From: CALJDF01 sp038121105
GTDB taxonomy: Bacteria > Pseudomonadota > Alphaproteobacteria > SHVP01
Assembly (NCBI GenBank): GCA_038121105.1
Contig: JAYONB010000006.1
Location: 131,332 to 195,331, forward strand
Direction: 5' to 3'
Length of the DNA stretch: 64,000 nt
Part shown: piece by piece, positions 1 through 8,221 of the stretch
How positions within the stretch are numbered: position 1 is the first letter of the stretch
Layout: the number at the start of each line of letters is the position of its first letter
Made by a program: the position numbers and the translations under genes
The notes under the pieces: model-generated
The model's database searches: none
Told to the model about the DNA's origin: nothing
Seen by the model: only the letters and a program-made list of their open reading frames with translations

Positions 1-360
1 GCGTCGATCGGCGACGACGGACGCGTGTCGCTGGTCGGTCGGGCCAAGGACCTCATTATCAGCGGCGGGTTGAACGTTTACCCCAAAGAGATCGAAACCG
101 AGATCGATGCCGTGGCGGGCGTCGGCGAGAGCGCGGTGATCGGGGTGCCGCACGCCGATTTCGGCGAGGCGGTGGTCGCAGTGGCGACCCGTACCGACGA
201 CGGGCTGGACGAAGCAAAAGTGCTGGGGGCGCTCGACGGCAAATTGGCCCGGTTCAAAAGGCCCAAGCGGGTGTTTTTCGTCGATGCCCTGCCGCGCAAT
301 GCGATGGGCAAGGTACGCAAGAACGCCTTGCGCGACCGTTTCGGCGATACCTTCGGATAA
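1..360 (+). CDS. Acyl-CoA ligase, C-terminal part (cut by window start)
   Basis: This is the C-terminal 119 residues of an ANL-superfamily adenylate-forming CoA ligase. The reading frame is open from base 1, so the true start lies outside the window. Visible motifs are the hinge/A8 region GRAKDLIISGGLNVYPKEIE and the A10 motif LPRNAMGKV, whose Lys (codon 310-312) is the catalytic lysine for adenylate formation. The hinge sequence is of the malonyl-CoA synthetase/long-chain acyl-CoA ligase type, but substrate cannot be assigned from this fragment. The C-terminal lid domain looks intact. No downstream partner follows on the same strand within 80 bases. Confidence 0.9.
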   Translation, partial: ASIGDDGRVSLVGRAKDLIISGGLNVYPKEIETEIDAVAGVGESAVIGVPHADFGEAVVAVATRTDDGLDEAKVLGALDGKLARFKRPKRVFFVDALPRNAMGKVRKNALRDRFGDTFG

Positions 361-414
361 TCGCCGGGCTTGATAGCGATCAATGTGGTCTGTCGGTTCA
401 GAGCAGACCTTGAG

Positions 415-446
415 GGCAACCCGGCACCAGCCGACGGAGGGTTGCC
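415..446 (+). promoter_or_regulatory. Inverted repeat overlapping the ribosome binding site of the small gene at 447
   Basis: GGCAACCC (415-422) and GGGTTGCC (439-446) are perfect 8-bp inverted arms with a 16-base loop. The 3' arm starts inside the Shine-Dalgarno GGAGGG (436-441) and runs up to the start codon at 447. In RNA the hairpin would partly bury the ribosome binding site. A regulatory role is inferred. Confidence 0.4.
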
Positions 447-668
447 ATGACGCAACGTTTTGCAATGTTCGCCGCGTTCGCACTCGGACTTGGGATCGGT
501 GCCGTGGCAACCGCCTCGATCGGCTCCCAAGCCGCCGAGCGCCCGCAATTAGCAGTCACCGATATCGAGGGACTGGACGATCACATCCGCAAGATCGCCG
601 AGGAGTGCGTGATCGCCGGTGCGGGCACCAGCTTGGCGCACCTGACCTGCCGGCGCGACGCGTTCTAG
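447..668 (+). CDS. Small exported or membrane-anchored hypothetical protein (73 aa)
   Basis: A 73-residue protein with a hydrophobic N-terminal segment (about residues 5-28, Ala/Gly/Leu-rich, ending near SQAAE), which reads as a signal peptide or single membrane anchor. The mature part is short, acidic in the middle, and holds two cysteines (ECV and TCR) that could form a disulfide in the periplasm. The start is supported by GGAGGG just upstream. It is a single gene between a CoA-ligase gene and the convergent hsp20 gene, with a strong hairpin after the stop. I do not recognise the family. The SD is partly enclosed in an 8-bp stem. Confidence 0.6.
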   Translation: MTQRFAMFAAFALGLGIGAVATASIGSQAAERPQLAVTDIEGLDDHIRKIAEECVIAGAGTSLAHLTCRRDAF

Positions 669-672
669 GAAC

Positions 673-702
673 GTCGCGCCGCCGTCATCGCGGCGGCGCG
701 AC
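673..702. terminator. Bidirectional hairpin terminator between convergent genes
   Basis: Perfect 12-bp GC-rich inverted repeat, GTCGCGCCGCCG (673-684) and CGGCGGCGCGAC (691-702), around a six-base loop. It lies between the stop of the small exported protein (+) and the stop of hsp20 (-). There is no long T run on either side, so termination may rely on the stem alone or on Rho. Confidence 0.65.
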
Positions 703-707
703 CGTCC

Positions 708-1190
708 TTAGGCCGCTTTGACTTCGATCTTCCGAGATTTGGCCTCGGCCTCGGCCGTCTTGGGCAACGTGACCTCAAGGACGCCGTTCTTGAGTTTGGC
801 ATCGACGTTGTCTTCGTCGATCCCCGGCGGCAGTGACAGCGACCGCCGATAGGTCCGACGCGACCGTTCGACCCGGTGATATTGTTTGTCTTTCTCATCC
901 GACTTTTCTTCGTGCGTCCCGGTAATGGTGAGTACGCCCTCGGCTATTTCGATCGACATGTCCTTTTCCGAGATGCCGGGAAGTTCGGCCGAGACGTGAA
1001 CGGCCTTGTCGCTCTCGGCGACATCGAGCTTGGGCATCGCGAACCCTTCCGCGCTGTCGGCGTCGAGCCACGGCCCCCGCCGCGGCCCCCAGCCACCCAT
1101 AAAATCTTCGAACAGGCGGTCGATTTCGCCCTGCAACGAAGTAAGAGAACCAAAACCAGCGCGACGGGGCGCAACTTCACCTTTCGCCAT
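708..1190 (-). CDS. Small heat shock protein, Hsp20/alpha-crystallin family
   Basis: A 160-residue sHsp: an ATP-independent holdase that binds unfolding proteins as large oligomers in the cytoplasm. It has an N-terminal arm with SLTSLQGEIDRLFEDFMGG, a full alpha-crystallin domain (about residues 45-145, including LDVAESDKAVHVSAELPG and the conserved GVLTITGTHEEK strand), the A-x-x-x-n-G-V-L motif as KLKNGVLEVTLPK, and a short C-terminal tail ending KIEVKAA with an I-x-V anchor. The start codon at 1190 was chosen because GGAGG lies 5 bases upstream; the frame stays open further upstream but lacks family homology there. A candidate RpoH promoter lies about 50 bases upstream. Length is typical. 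Confidence 0.93.
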   Translation of the reverse strand: MAKGEVAPRRAGFGSLTSLQGEIDRLFEDFMGGWGPRRGPWLDADSAEGFAMPKLDVAESDKAVHVSAELPGISEKDMSIEIAEGVLTITGTHEEKSDEKDKQYHRVERSRRTYRRSLSLPPGIDEDNVDAKLKNGVLEVTLPKTAEAEAKSRKIEVKAA

Positions 1191-1242
1191 CTTGTCCTCC
1201 ATCGACTGACTTAGTGGGAATACCGCAATCTTACGTTCACTG

Positions 1243-1271
1243 AGGTGGGGCCGACGTTGATTGTCGTCAAG
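1243..1271 (-). promoter_or_regulatory. Candidate RpoH (sigma-32) promoter for hsp20
   Basis: On the minus strand CTTG (1271-1268) is followed after exactly 17 bases by CCCCACCT (1250-1243), close to the heat-shock sigma layout of CTTG-N17-CCCCAT-like. Transcription would begin near 1235, giving a leader of about 45 bases before the hsp20 ATG at 1190. This is motif-based and untested. Confidence 0.5.
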
Positions 1272-1325
1272 GCTCGGTTTGACCTCGCGCAATGGAGAGG
1301 CACAATTGCGACGGAGGAAGGGGTT

Positions 1326-2963
1326 ATGTTTCAGCCAACCGGCCAGAGCGCCCATCGCGACACCTTTGCGCGCGACAACCTGCCGCCGCGCGACCTGTGG
1401 CCGGATATGAACTACGGCGCGGTACCCGACCTCGCGGCCTACCCGGCCCAGATCAACGTGGCGCGCGATCTTCTGGATGTTCACGTGGCGGCGGGCTTCG
1501 GCGACCGCCCTGCCCTGCATTTCGGCGACCTGACGTGGCGCTATGCGGACTTGCAGGTGCGCGCGAACCAAATTGCCCATGTGTTGGTCGACGATTTGGG
1601 CTTGGAACCCGGCAATCGGGTGCTGTTACGGGCACCCAACAACCCGATGTTGGTGGCGACATGGTTTGCCGTGCTGAAAGCCGGCGGGATTTGCGTGACG
1701 ACCATGCCGATGTTGCGCGCCGCCGAGTTGGTGCCGTTGATCGACACCGCCCAAGTCCGTCACGCATTGTGCGACATCGCGTTGGCCGACGACCTTGAGA
1801 AGGCCCGCAACGACGCGCCGGGCCTCACGTCGGTCCTGCACTTCGGCGCCGACGGTCGCGGCGACACCGCGCTGGAACAGGCGATGGCGGGCAAGCCCGA
1901 GACCTTCGAGACGGTCGACACGGCGGCCGACGACGTGGCGCTGATCGCCTTCACCTCGGGGACGACCGGCGGATCCAAGGGCACCGTCCATTTTCATCGG
2001 GACGTACTGGCGATTGCCGATCTATTTCCCAAGCATGTCATTTCGATCAACCGCGACGACGTCTTTGCCGGCTCGCCGCCGCTGGCGTTTACGTTTGGAC
2101 TAGGCGCGCTGGTGGTGTTCCCGATGCGCTACGGCGCGTCCTCGGTGATGGTCGAACGATTTGGACCCGACACGATGTTGGAGACCATCGCGCGGCATCG
2201 CTGCACCGGCATTTACACCGCACCGACGGCCTATCGTGCGATGTTGGCGAAGGTCGGCGACTACGACTTGTCGAGTTTGAAGGTGTGCGTCTCGGCCGGC
2301 GAGCATTTGCCGCGTGCCACGTGGGAGGCCTGGAAAGCGGCGACCGGGATTGCCTTGGTCGACGGATTGGGCGCGACCGAGTTGTTGCATATCTTCGTCT
2401 CGGCATCGGGCGAGGACATTCGACCTGGCGCGACGGGCAAAGCGATCCCCGGCTACGAAGCGCGGCTGATCGACGCCAACGGCACCCCTTTGCCGCCCGG
2501 CGGCGAAGGGCGATTGGCGGTGCGCGGGCCGACAGGATGCCGTTATCTAGCCAATCCCGAACGGCAGAAAGGGTATGTGCTGGATGGTTGGAACCTGACC
2601 GGCGACGTCTATCGCCAGGACGAAGACGGCTACCTGCACTACGTCGCGCGCGCCGACGACATGATTATTTCGGCCGGCTACAACATCGCGGGCCCCGAAG
2701 TGGAGAACGCGTTGCTGACCCATCCTGCGGTACAGGAATGCGCCGTGGTCGGCGTGGCCGACCCCGAGCGCGGGCAGATCGTCAAAGCCCACGTCGTGCT
2801 GAAAGACGGGACCACCGGCGATGCCACATTGGCCAAAGCCTTGCAGGATCACGTCAAAGCGGAAATTGCGCCCTACAAATACCCGCGGGCGATTGCTTTT
2901 GCCGACGCGCTGCCGAAAACCCAAACCGGCAAAGTTCAGCGGTTCAAGCTGCGGGACGCCTGA
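1326..2963 (+). CDS. Benzoate/2-aminobenzoate-type CoA ligase (AMP-dependent)
   Basis: A 545-residue ANL ligase that activates a carboxylic acid to its CoA thioester using ATP. The P-loop TSGTTGGSKG is at 210-219, A5 region DGLGATELLH near 347-355, the acyl-adenylate GWNLTGD near 421-427, hinge RADDMIISAGYNI near 442-454, and catalytic Lys in LPKTQTGK at about 535. The GATELLHIF stretch and the N-terminal RDNLPPRDLWPDM block are typical of benzoate-CoA and 2-aminobenzoate-CoA ligases, so an aromatic acid is the likeliest substrate. ATG at 1326 is chosen with GGAGG about 10 bases upstream; an in-frame GTG at 1245 would overlap the hsp20 promoter. The stop overlaps the next start (TGATG), so the two genes are co-translated. 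Confidence 0.88.
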   Translation: MFQPTGQSAHRDTFARDNLPPRDLWPDMNYGAVPDLAAYPAQINVARDLLDVHVAAGFGDRPALHFGDLTWRYADLQVRANQIAHVLVDDLGLEPGNRVLLRAPNNPMLVATWFAVLKAGGICVTTMPMLRAAELVPLIDTAQVRHALCDIALADDLEKARNDAPGLTSVLHFGADGRGDTALEQAMAGKPETFETVDTAADDVALIAFTSGTTGGSKGTVHFHRDVLAIADLFPKHVISINRDDVFAGSPPLAFTFGLGALVVFPMRYGASSVMVERFGPDTMLETIARHRCTGIYTAPTAYRAMLAKVGDYDLSSLKVCVSAGEHLPRATWEAWKAATGIALVDGLGATELLHIFVSASGEDIRPGATGKAIPGYEARLIDANGTPLPPGGEGRLAVRGPTGCRYLANPERQKGYVLDGWNLTGDVYRQDEDGYLHYVARADDMIISAGYNIAGPEVENALLTHPAVQECAVVGVADPERGQIVKAHVVLKDGTTGDATLAKALQDHVKAEIAPYKYPRAIAFADALPKTQTGKVQRFKLRDA

Positions 2964-3772
2964 TGAAGGCGGTTCAGTTCGACCGTTTCGGCGGACCGGA
3001 GGTCCTGGACTACCGAGAGGTTGCCGCGCCCGAGCCGGGACCGCACGAGGTGCTGATCGACATCGCGTGTATCGGCGTCAACCATCTGGATATCGATGTG
3101 CGGGAGGGCGTGTCGGGATTGCCGGTCGCCCTGCCCCACACGTTGGGCACCGAGGCCGCCGGGGTGGTGTCGGCGATCGGCGCCACGGAGGGATTTGCCG
3201 TGGGCGACTCGGTCGCGACCTATGCGTTTCGTAGTTGCGGCGAAACGGTGGCCATTACAGGCGCCGGCGGTAGCGTCGGCTCCGCCGCCGTCGTGCTGGC
3301 CAAACACCTCGGCGCACGGGTCATCGGCATCGCAAGTAGCGAGGCGCGCTGCGCACGTATCGAAGACTCCGGTGCGGATCACACGATCAACTATCGCGCC
3401 GTCGATCTGACCGAGGGGTTGTTGGCGCTGACCGACGGCAAAGGCCTCGATCTTGTTTTCGACGTGGCCGGCGGCGAGGGATTGGTCGCCGCGATCAAGG
3501 GATTGGCCTGGGGCGGTCGAGTGGCGTTGGTCGGCGCCCATGCGGGCGAGGTGGTGCCCGTCGACATGGTCGATTTGTTTCGCCGCCACCTGACGATCTA
3601 CGGCTGCGGGCGCTATACCCGCCCAATCCTCGAATCGGTGCTGGCGGCGCGCGCCGAAGGGCTTGGCGCACCGCCGATCCATGCGACGCTGCCTCTTGCC
3701 GAAGCTGCCGAAGCGCAACGCTTAATGGAAAGCCGCGCCTTTTTCGGGCGGATCTTGCTCACCACGCATTAG
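2963..3772 (+). CDS. Shortened quinone oxidoreductase-like MDR protein
   Basis: A 269-residue member of the zinc-free medium-chain dehydrogenase/reductase (quinone oxidoreductase) family, which reduces quinones or enones with NADPH. The N-terminal GroES-like segment (GPEVLDYREV...LGTEAAGVVSAIG) and the Rossmann glycine motif (ITGAGGSVGSAAV, about 99-110) are clear, as is the C-terminal closure ending FFGRILL. Family members usually have about 320 residues; here the sequence jumps from GDSVATYAFR (about 81-90) straight to GETVAITGAGG, missing roughly 50 residues that usually complete the catalytic domain and link to the cofactor domain. The frame is intact. It overlaps the CoA-ligase stop by one base. 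Either a degenerate enzyme or an unusual minimal form. Confidence 0.8.
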   Translation: MKAVQFDRFGGPEVLDYREVAAPEPGPHEVLIDIACIGVNHLDIDVREGVSGLPVALPHTLGTEAAGVVSAIGATEGFAVGDSVATYAFRSCGETVAITGAGGSVGSAAVVLAKHLGARVIGIASSEARCARIEDSGADHTINYRAVDLTEGLLALTDGKGLDLVFDVAGGEGLVAAIKGLAWGGRVALVGAHAGEVVPVDMVDLFRRHLTIYGCGRYTRPILESVLAARAEGLGAPPIHATLPLAEAAEAQRLMESRAFFGRILLTTH

Positions 3773-3848
3773 ACGCGCGGCCATCGCCGACGTGACATCG
3801 CGTTGCGGCGCGCCGACAATGGCGGCAAGACTTTTGGGAGGACATTAC

Positions 3849-4793
3849 GTGGAACATCGCACTTTGGGGCCGTCGGGCCTGTCGGTTTCGCTGGTCGGTC
3901 TGGGCTGCAACAACTTCGGTGGCCGGATTGGCGTGGATGAAACCCGCCAAGTGGTCGACCGGGCGCTCGACCTCGGCATCAATTTTTTCGATACCGCCGA
4001 TGTTTACGGCAATCGAGGCGGATCGGAAGATTGTCTTGGGCAGGTGATGGGCGACCGGCGCAAAGACATCATTCTGGCGACCAAGTTCGCCATGCCGATG
4101 AGCGACGATCCGGCAATGAAGGGCGCCTCGCGCGACTACATCATGAAAGCGTGCGACGCGAGCCTGAAGCGGTTGAAGACCGATTGGATCGATCTCTATC
4201 AGGTGCACCAGCCCGACAGCGAAACGCCGATCGAAGAAACCTTGGGCGCCCTCGACGACTTGATCAAACAAGGCAAGGTGCGCCACATCGGCAGTTCCAA
4301 CTATTCGGCCGCGCAACTGGACGAAGCACAGGACGCCGCAGCCGGCAACGGGTGGGCCGCATTCGTTTCGTGCCAGGATCATTACAGTTTGCTGGCGCGC
4401 GAGATCGACGACGAGCTGCTGCCCGCCATCACGCGGCGCGATCTAGGGCTCCTGCCCTACTTCCCTTTGGCAAGCGGTTTCCTGACCGGCAAATACACGC
4501 GCGACAACCCGCCGCCGGAAGGTACCCGCATGGCCAACATGCCGCAGCTGGCCGACCGCTATATGACCGAGAAAAACTGGGACATCGTCGAAGGGCTCGA
4601 CGCCTTCGCCAAGAAGCACAATCACACGCTGCTGGAGCTGGCGTTTGCGTGGCTCGCCGCGCGACCCAACGTGTCGAGCATCATTGCCGGCGCAACGCAC
4701 CCCGACCAGGTGAGCCAGAACGCCGCGGCGGTGGGTTGGACGCTGAACGCCGACGAGATGGCCGAGATCGACGCGATCACCGGCGGTGCGTGA
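3849..4793 (+). CDS. Aldo/keto reductase
   Basis: A 314-residue TIM-barrel NADPH-dependent oxidoreductase of the AKR superfamily. The catalytic tetrad is visible: Asp48 and Tyr53 (FFDTADVY), Lys79 (LATKF) and His120 (YQVHQPD). The N-terminal RTLGPSGLSVSLVGLGCNNFGG block and the C-terminal NVSSIIAGATHPDQV cofactor region place it near the YajO/YdhF-like and potassium-channel-beta-like AKRs. The GTG start at 3849 is preceded by GGGAGG at an ideal 7-base spacing; upstream in-frame codons do not match the family. It stands 76 bases after the oxidoreductase gene, so it may share its transcript. Substrate unknown. Confidence 0.9.
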   Translation: MEHRTLGPSGLSVSLVGLGCNNFGGRIGVDETRQVVDRALDLGINFFDTADVYGNRGGSEDCLGQVMGDRRKDIILATKFAMPMSDDPAMKGASRDYIMKACDASLKRLKTDWIDLYQVHQPDSETPIEETLGALDDLIKQGKVRHIGSSNYSAAQLDEAQDAAAGNGWAAFVSCQDHYSLLAREIDDELLPAITRRDLGLLPYFPLASGFLTGKYTRDNPPPEGTRMANMPQLADRYMTEKNWDIVEGLDAFAKKHNHTLLELAFAWLAARPNVSSIIAGATHPDQVSQNAAAVGWTLNADEMAEIDAITGGA

Positions 4794-4849
4794 GGCTTCT
4801 TCTAAGCCTTTGCTTTCAAAAAGCTTTCTGACGCGGAGCCACGCGCAGG

Positions 4850-6019
4850 TTATTCCGCGGCGTCGCTTTTCTTGCCATCTTCCGCGGCTTGGCGGTCGAT
4901 GATGACTTGTTGGGCACGACGTGCCGAAGCCTTGAAGTCTTCTTGGCTGTCGCGCACCCAATCGTAGGATTGACGGCGCTGGATGTTGTGACCTTGGAAG
5001 TGCGGCATGACGTGCCGGGCGAAGAGCTCGTAGGACTTGAGCTTGTCTTCGAACCGGGCCCAGTTGTGGTCGACCAGCAGGTAGCAGCCGAAGCCGCCCG
5101 TCGCTTCCTGGAGCGTCTCGATTTGGCGGATAGCATCGCTGGGATCGCCGATGACCGCGCGACCCACGCTGACGAGGTGCTCGGCGGGGTCGCCTTTGCC
5201 TTCGGGCGGCACCATGGGGTGGGTGGCGACGTCTTCGAAGTATTGGATCCACTCGTCGATCCCGTAGCGCACGTTGGCGAAGGCCTGTTCGCGCGTCTCC
5301 GCGATATGCACCAAGCCGACTAGACGCCAATCCCGGCGCTCCATGGGATGTCCGTTGGCCGCCGCGGTTTCGGTCGCGATTTCCCAATTTCGCGTGGCCG
5401 CGGCAATGCCTTCGGGAGAGGTGCCGCCCATCGCCATCAAGCCGGTGCCGAAACGACCGGCCGAGCGTGCGCCGGACGGCGTGAAGACGCTGGCCGTGGC
5501 GATTTGGATGGGTTCGTTGGCGTAGGGCCGCATCTGAAGACGCGCTTCGTTGAGCTCGAACCAATCGGTTTTCCGCGTGACGGTCTCGCCGTTGAACAAA
5601 CGGATCATGACATCGAGGGCTTCGTCCATCATGTCGCGTTGGCGCTCGGGCGTAATGCCCAGTGCCTTGGCGTCCGACACCAGCGCCCCGGGCCCCGCGC
5701 CTAGCATCGCGCGGCCCCGCGTCATGTGGTGAAGCTGCATCATGCGGTCGGCAAGAATTAGGGGATGGTGGTAGGGCAACGACGAGACGCCGGTGCCAAG
5801 ACGAATGCGTTTGGTGCGATCGCCGAGCACCGCCAAAACAAGCTCGGGCGAGGCAATGAGCTCGGTGCCCGCCGAGTGATGTTCGCCGATCCATGCTTCG
5901 TCGTAACCCAGGGCATCGAGATGCTCGACGGTTTGCATATCGCGCTCGATACACAAGGTCGGGTTTTCGTCGACCGGATGGATCGGCGGAATGAACGTGC
6001 CGAAACGAAGTTGAGTCAT
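4850..6019 (-). CDS. LLM-class flavin-dependent oxidoreductase (bacterial luciferase-like monooxygenase)
   Basis: A 389-residue TIM-barrel flavoprotein of the bacterial-luciferase superfamily, which uses reduced FMN (or F420) to oxygenate small substrates. Visible family blocks are MTQLRFGTFIPP at the N-terminus, the GYDEAWIGEHHS segment, IRLGTGVSSLPYHHP and RAMLGAGPGALVSDA (flavin phosphate binding). Overall it resembles limonene 1,2-monooxygenase/alkanal-monooxygenase-like proteins. GGGAGGATC precedes the ATG. The C-terminal tail is Lys/Glu/Asp-rich and probably disordered. It is followed upstream by a cupin gene and an acyl-CoA-dehydrogenase-type gene on the same strand, making a possible three-gene oxidation operon. 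It needs a flavin reductase, not seen here. Confidence 0.9.
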   Translation of the reverse strand: MTQLRFGTFIPPIHPVDENPTLCIERDMQTVEHLDALGYDEAWIGEHHSAGTELIASPELVLAVLGDRTKRIRLGTGVSSLPYHHPLILADRMMQLHHMTRGRAMLGAGPGALVSDAKALGITPERQRDMMDEALDVMIRLFNGETVTRKTDWFELNEARLQMRPYANEPIQIATASVFTPSGARSAGRFGTGLMAMGGTSPEGIAAATRNWEIATETAAANGHPMERRDWRLVGLVHIAETREQAFANVRYGIDEWIQYFEDVATHPMVPPEGKGDPAEHLVSVGRAVIGDPSDAIRQIETLQEATGGFGCYLLVDHNWARFEDKLKSYELFARHVMPHFQGHNIQRRQSYDWVRDSQEDFKASARRAQQVIIDRQAAEDGKKSDAAE

Positions 6020-6103
6020 TGTGATCCTCCCACGCAGGCATTGTGGCAGCGCACGCCGACGCCACCTAGCCGGTTTGGCGTCGCCGTTCGGCGGGCGGGC
6101 GCG

Positions 6104-6871
6104 CTAAATCGGTTCGGGCGGGAACTGCATCACCAGAACGGCGGCGCCGGCATCCCCTGCCCGGAAAGTGTCGGTGTCGTTAGGGCCGATATGAACGCAG
6201 CTACCGGTCTCGAGCGCCTTGTCCTGGCCGTATATTTCGCCGGCGAGCACGAGGCCGAAGCGTCCCTCGCCCGGACGCGAAAGCGCCAGATCGGAATCGG
6301 CGCCGGCGCCTAGGCCGAAGGTCGACACGCCAAGGCCGTCTTCTTCGCAGGCCAGCGCGTCGTGACGATCGACCGTCCCGGCGCCGAGCGGCGCTAGATC
6401 GGGCATGACGATTTCCTCGATCATGCGGAAGCGGCGGCGCACCTTGCGTAGGGTCGGCCGGCTCTGCGGCATCGTTTTGCCGCCCGAGTCCCATTGGTTG
6501 CGCAGCGTGAGGTAATGGGTCGCCTTGTCGTGGGTGACGATCGGACCGTACGGGGTGTGACCGTTGGCGTAATGAACCGCCAGGGGCGCGACCGGTTTTT
6601 TGCCGAAGACCGCTTCGCCGCGCAGGAAGACCTGGAATTGGTTGGTGTCGTGATAGTGCGGGGGCACGGTGGCCTGGGGCGGCTGCTCGACGTAATAGGC
6701 TTGCGGTTGGCCCATCGCGGAGTCCGGCGGGTTGGGATCGACGTTGGCCGGAAGCGCACCAAAGAACTGGGTGACGTAATAGTTCTCGTCACTGCCGGTT
6801 TCGGTGTAGCCGGGCACCATAAGGACTTGGCGGCGGGCAAAAGCTTCTTGTGTCGCGACGACATCGACCAC
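6104..6871 (-). CDS. Cupin-fold hypothetical protein
   Basis: A protein of about 255 residues with a cupin-like core: PPHYHDTNQFQVFLRGEAVFG supplies the His/Glu-type metal-binding block, and the C-terminal half reads as a second degenerate barrel (RFGLVLAGEIYGQDKALETG...). It may be a small-molecule dioxygenase, isomerase or sensor; function not assigned. A GTG at 6871 has GGGAG with 7-base spacing and is chosen over the GTG at 6877, which is too close to that site. Its position between LLM oxygenase and dehydrogenase genes suggests a shared pathway. Confidence 0.75.
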   Translation of the reverse strand: MVDVVATQEAFARRQVLMVPGYTETGSDENYYVTQFFGALPANVDPNPPDSAMGQPQAYYVEQPPQATVPPHYHDTNQFQVFLRGEAVFGKKPVAPLAVHYANGHTPYGPIVTHDKATHYLTLRNQWDSGGKTMPQSRPTLRKVRRRFRMIEEIVMPDLAPLGAGTVDRHDALACEEDGLGVSTFGLGAGADSDLALSRPGEGRFGLVLAGEIYGQDKALETGSCVHIGPNDTDTFRAGDAGAAVLVMQFPPEPI

Positions 6872-6948
6872 GGGCACGCTCCCAATCTGTGAGCCCTAAT
6901 TGTGGCGGCTGGGACGGGGTCCGTACAGGGGCAAATGAGGACGAGAAG

Positions 6949-8172
6949 CTAGGTGCCGACGCTGGGGACCGGCGGCGCGCCGTCGATCTCAAAAGCGCCG
7001 ATTTGCTGAGCCATGGCGTCGATGGGGTCGTGCACCGACAGGGTACGAGCGTTGCGCCAGAACCGGTCGAGCCGATACTTGTTGTTTGTGGCGCGACCAC
7101 CGGCGAGGCCGTGGACCTGGCCCGTGACATCGAGCGCGGTCGCAACGATCACGGTTTTGGCCCGCATCATCTGCACCGCGCAGGCGCCACGGTCGGCAGC
7201 CCCAATTTCGGCGTCCGCCACCATTTGGCTGGCATCGCGTTGCAACGCGTGGGCCGCGGCAAGAGCGGCGGAGGCGCGCCCGATGTGCAGCCGATTGACC
7301 GGATCGTCCGCGGCACGGTCGAGGGTCGGCAGATTGGGCCGAGCATGGTCGCGGACGAACGCAGCCATGGCGTCGAGCGCACCGAAACCCATGCCGAGAA
7401 TGGTGGCGCCGATCAGGAGCTGAAAGAACGGGCCGATGACGCTGGCCGGGCCGGTGAGGCCGTCGGCGCCGGCGGCCATCGGGAAGAAAAAACGCGCCGG
7501 CACGAAGACGTTGTCGAAGGTGATGGTCCCGCTGCCGGTGGCGCGCTGGCCCATGTTATCCCAGTCGTTGTGGGGTTTGACGCCCTCGGCGTCCATGGGC
7601 ACCAAGAGGTAGACCACGCCCTTGTCTTCGTCGCCGCGGATGCGCACCGGGGTAATGGTGTAAGTCGCGCCGGCGGTCCCGGTGTTGAACACTTTGACGC
7701 CGCTGAGGCGATAGCCGCCGTCGACCGGATCGGCGGTGACGTGATATTCGCCGCGGCGCGGCCCCGCTTCGGCGGCCGAGTTGGCAAGTCGTATGCCGTG
7801 GTTCAGCACGCCGTCGGCGATTTCTTCGCGAACCGCCTCGTCGACCTTGAGAGCCCCGCCGAAGATGAGCCGTGCGGCAACGAGGTGGATGCTCCAGATC
7901 TGCGCGGTGGCGCTTTCGCCGGCACTGAGTTCGGTCAGCAGGTCGGTGATCAACGGTAAGTCCGCCGCCAAGGCCTGGGCCGAGGCGATGCCGCCATACG
8001 CGGACGGAATGAGGAGCCGCGTCAGCCCGGCCTCGTGGATGCGCCGCAGATTATCGGCTGGGTCCTCGCCGGTGCGATCAATCTCGGCCGCGGTCTGGGT
8101 GAAGTCTAGGCGCAGTTGGTGCGCCGCCGCCGGCAAGGCGGCGCGAGCCGCGGCGTTGTCGTCTGTTGCCAC
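6949..8172 (-). CDS. Acyl-CoA dehydrogenase-fold oxidoreductase
   Basis: A flavoprotein of about 407 residues with the acyl-CoA dehydrogenase fold: N-terminal helical domain (RRIHEAGLTRLLIPSAYGG), central beta domain (DGGYRLSGVKVFNTG, WDNMGQRATGSGTITFDNV) and C-terminal helical domain ending KYRLDRFWRNARTLSVHDP. The C-terminal WRNARTLSVHDP motif and lack of the usual catalytic Glu segment match the DszC/flavin-dependent monooxygenase branch rather than classical beta-oxidation enzymes, so it may hydroxylate with reduced FMN. Start: GTG at 8172 has AGGAG 8 bases upstream; the in-frame ATG at 8190 has no clear ribosome site. It diverges from the Rid gene across about 50 bases. Confidence 0.85.
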   Translation of the reverse strand: MATDDNAAARAALPAAAHQLRLDFTQTAAEIDRTGEDPADNLRRIHEAGLTRLLIPSAYGGIASAQALAADLPLITDLLTELSAGESATAQIWSIHLVAARLIFGGALKVDEAVREEIADGVLNHGIRLANSAAEAGPRRGEYHVTADPVDGGYRLSGVKVFNTGTAGATYTITPVRIRGDEDKGVVYLLVPMDAEGVKPHNDWDNMGQRATGSGTITFDNVFVPARFFFPMAAGADGLTGPASVIGPFFQLLIGATILGMGFGALDAMAAFVRDHARPNLPTLDRAADDPVNRLHIGRASAALAAAHALQRDASQMVADAEIGAADRGACAVQMMRAKTVIVATALDVTGQVHGLAGGRATNNKYRLDRFWRNARTLSVHDPIDAMAQQIGAFEIDGAPPVPSVGT

Positions 8173-8221
8173 TGGGTTTTCTCCTGCCATGCTGGGGTTT
8201 TAACACACATGGAGGCTTGTC

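Noticed and set aside
1191..1580. Upstream extension of the hsp20 frame
   Set aside because: Antisense to the CoA ligase N-terminus and lacks homology; SD and promoter fit the start at 1190.
4443..6065. 540-codon minus-strand open frame across the aldo/keto reductase end and the LLM gene
   Set aside because: Arg/His/Pro-rich translation without family features, antisense or out of frame to two well-supported genes; a GC-rich shadow.
6850..7959. 369-codon plus-strand open frame opposite the acyl-CoA dehydrogenase-like gene
   Set aside because: No recognisable motif; the opposite strand encodes a clear flavoprotein.
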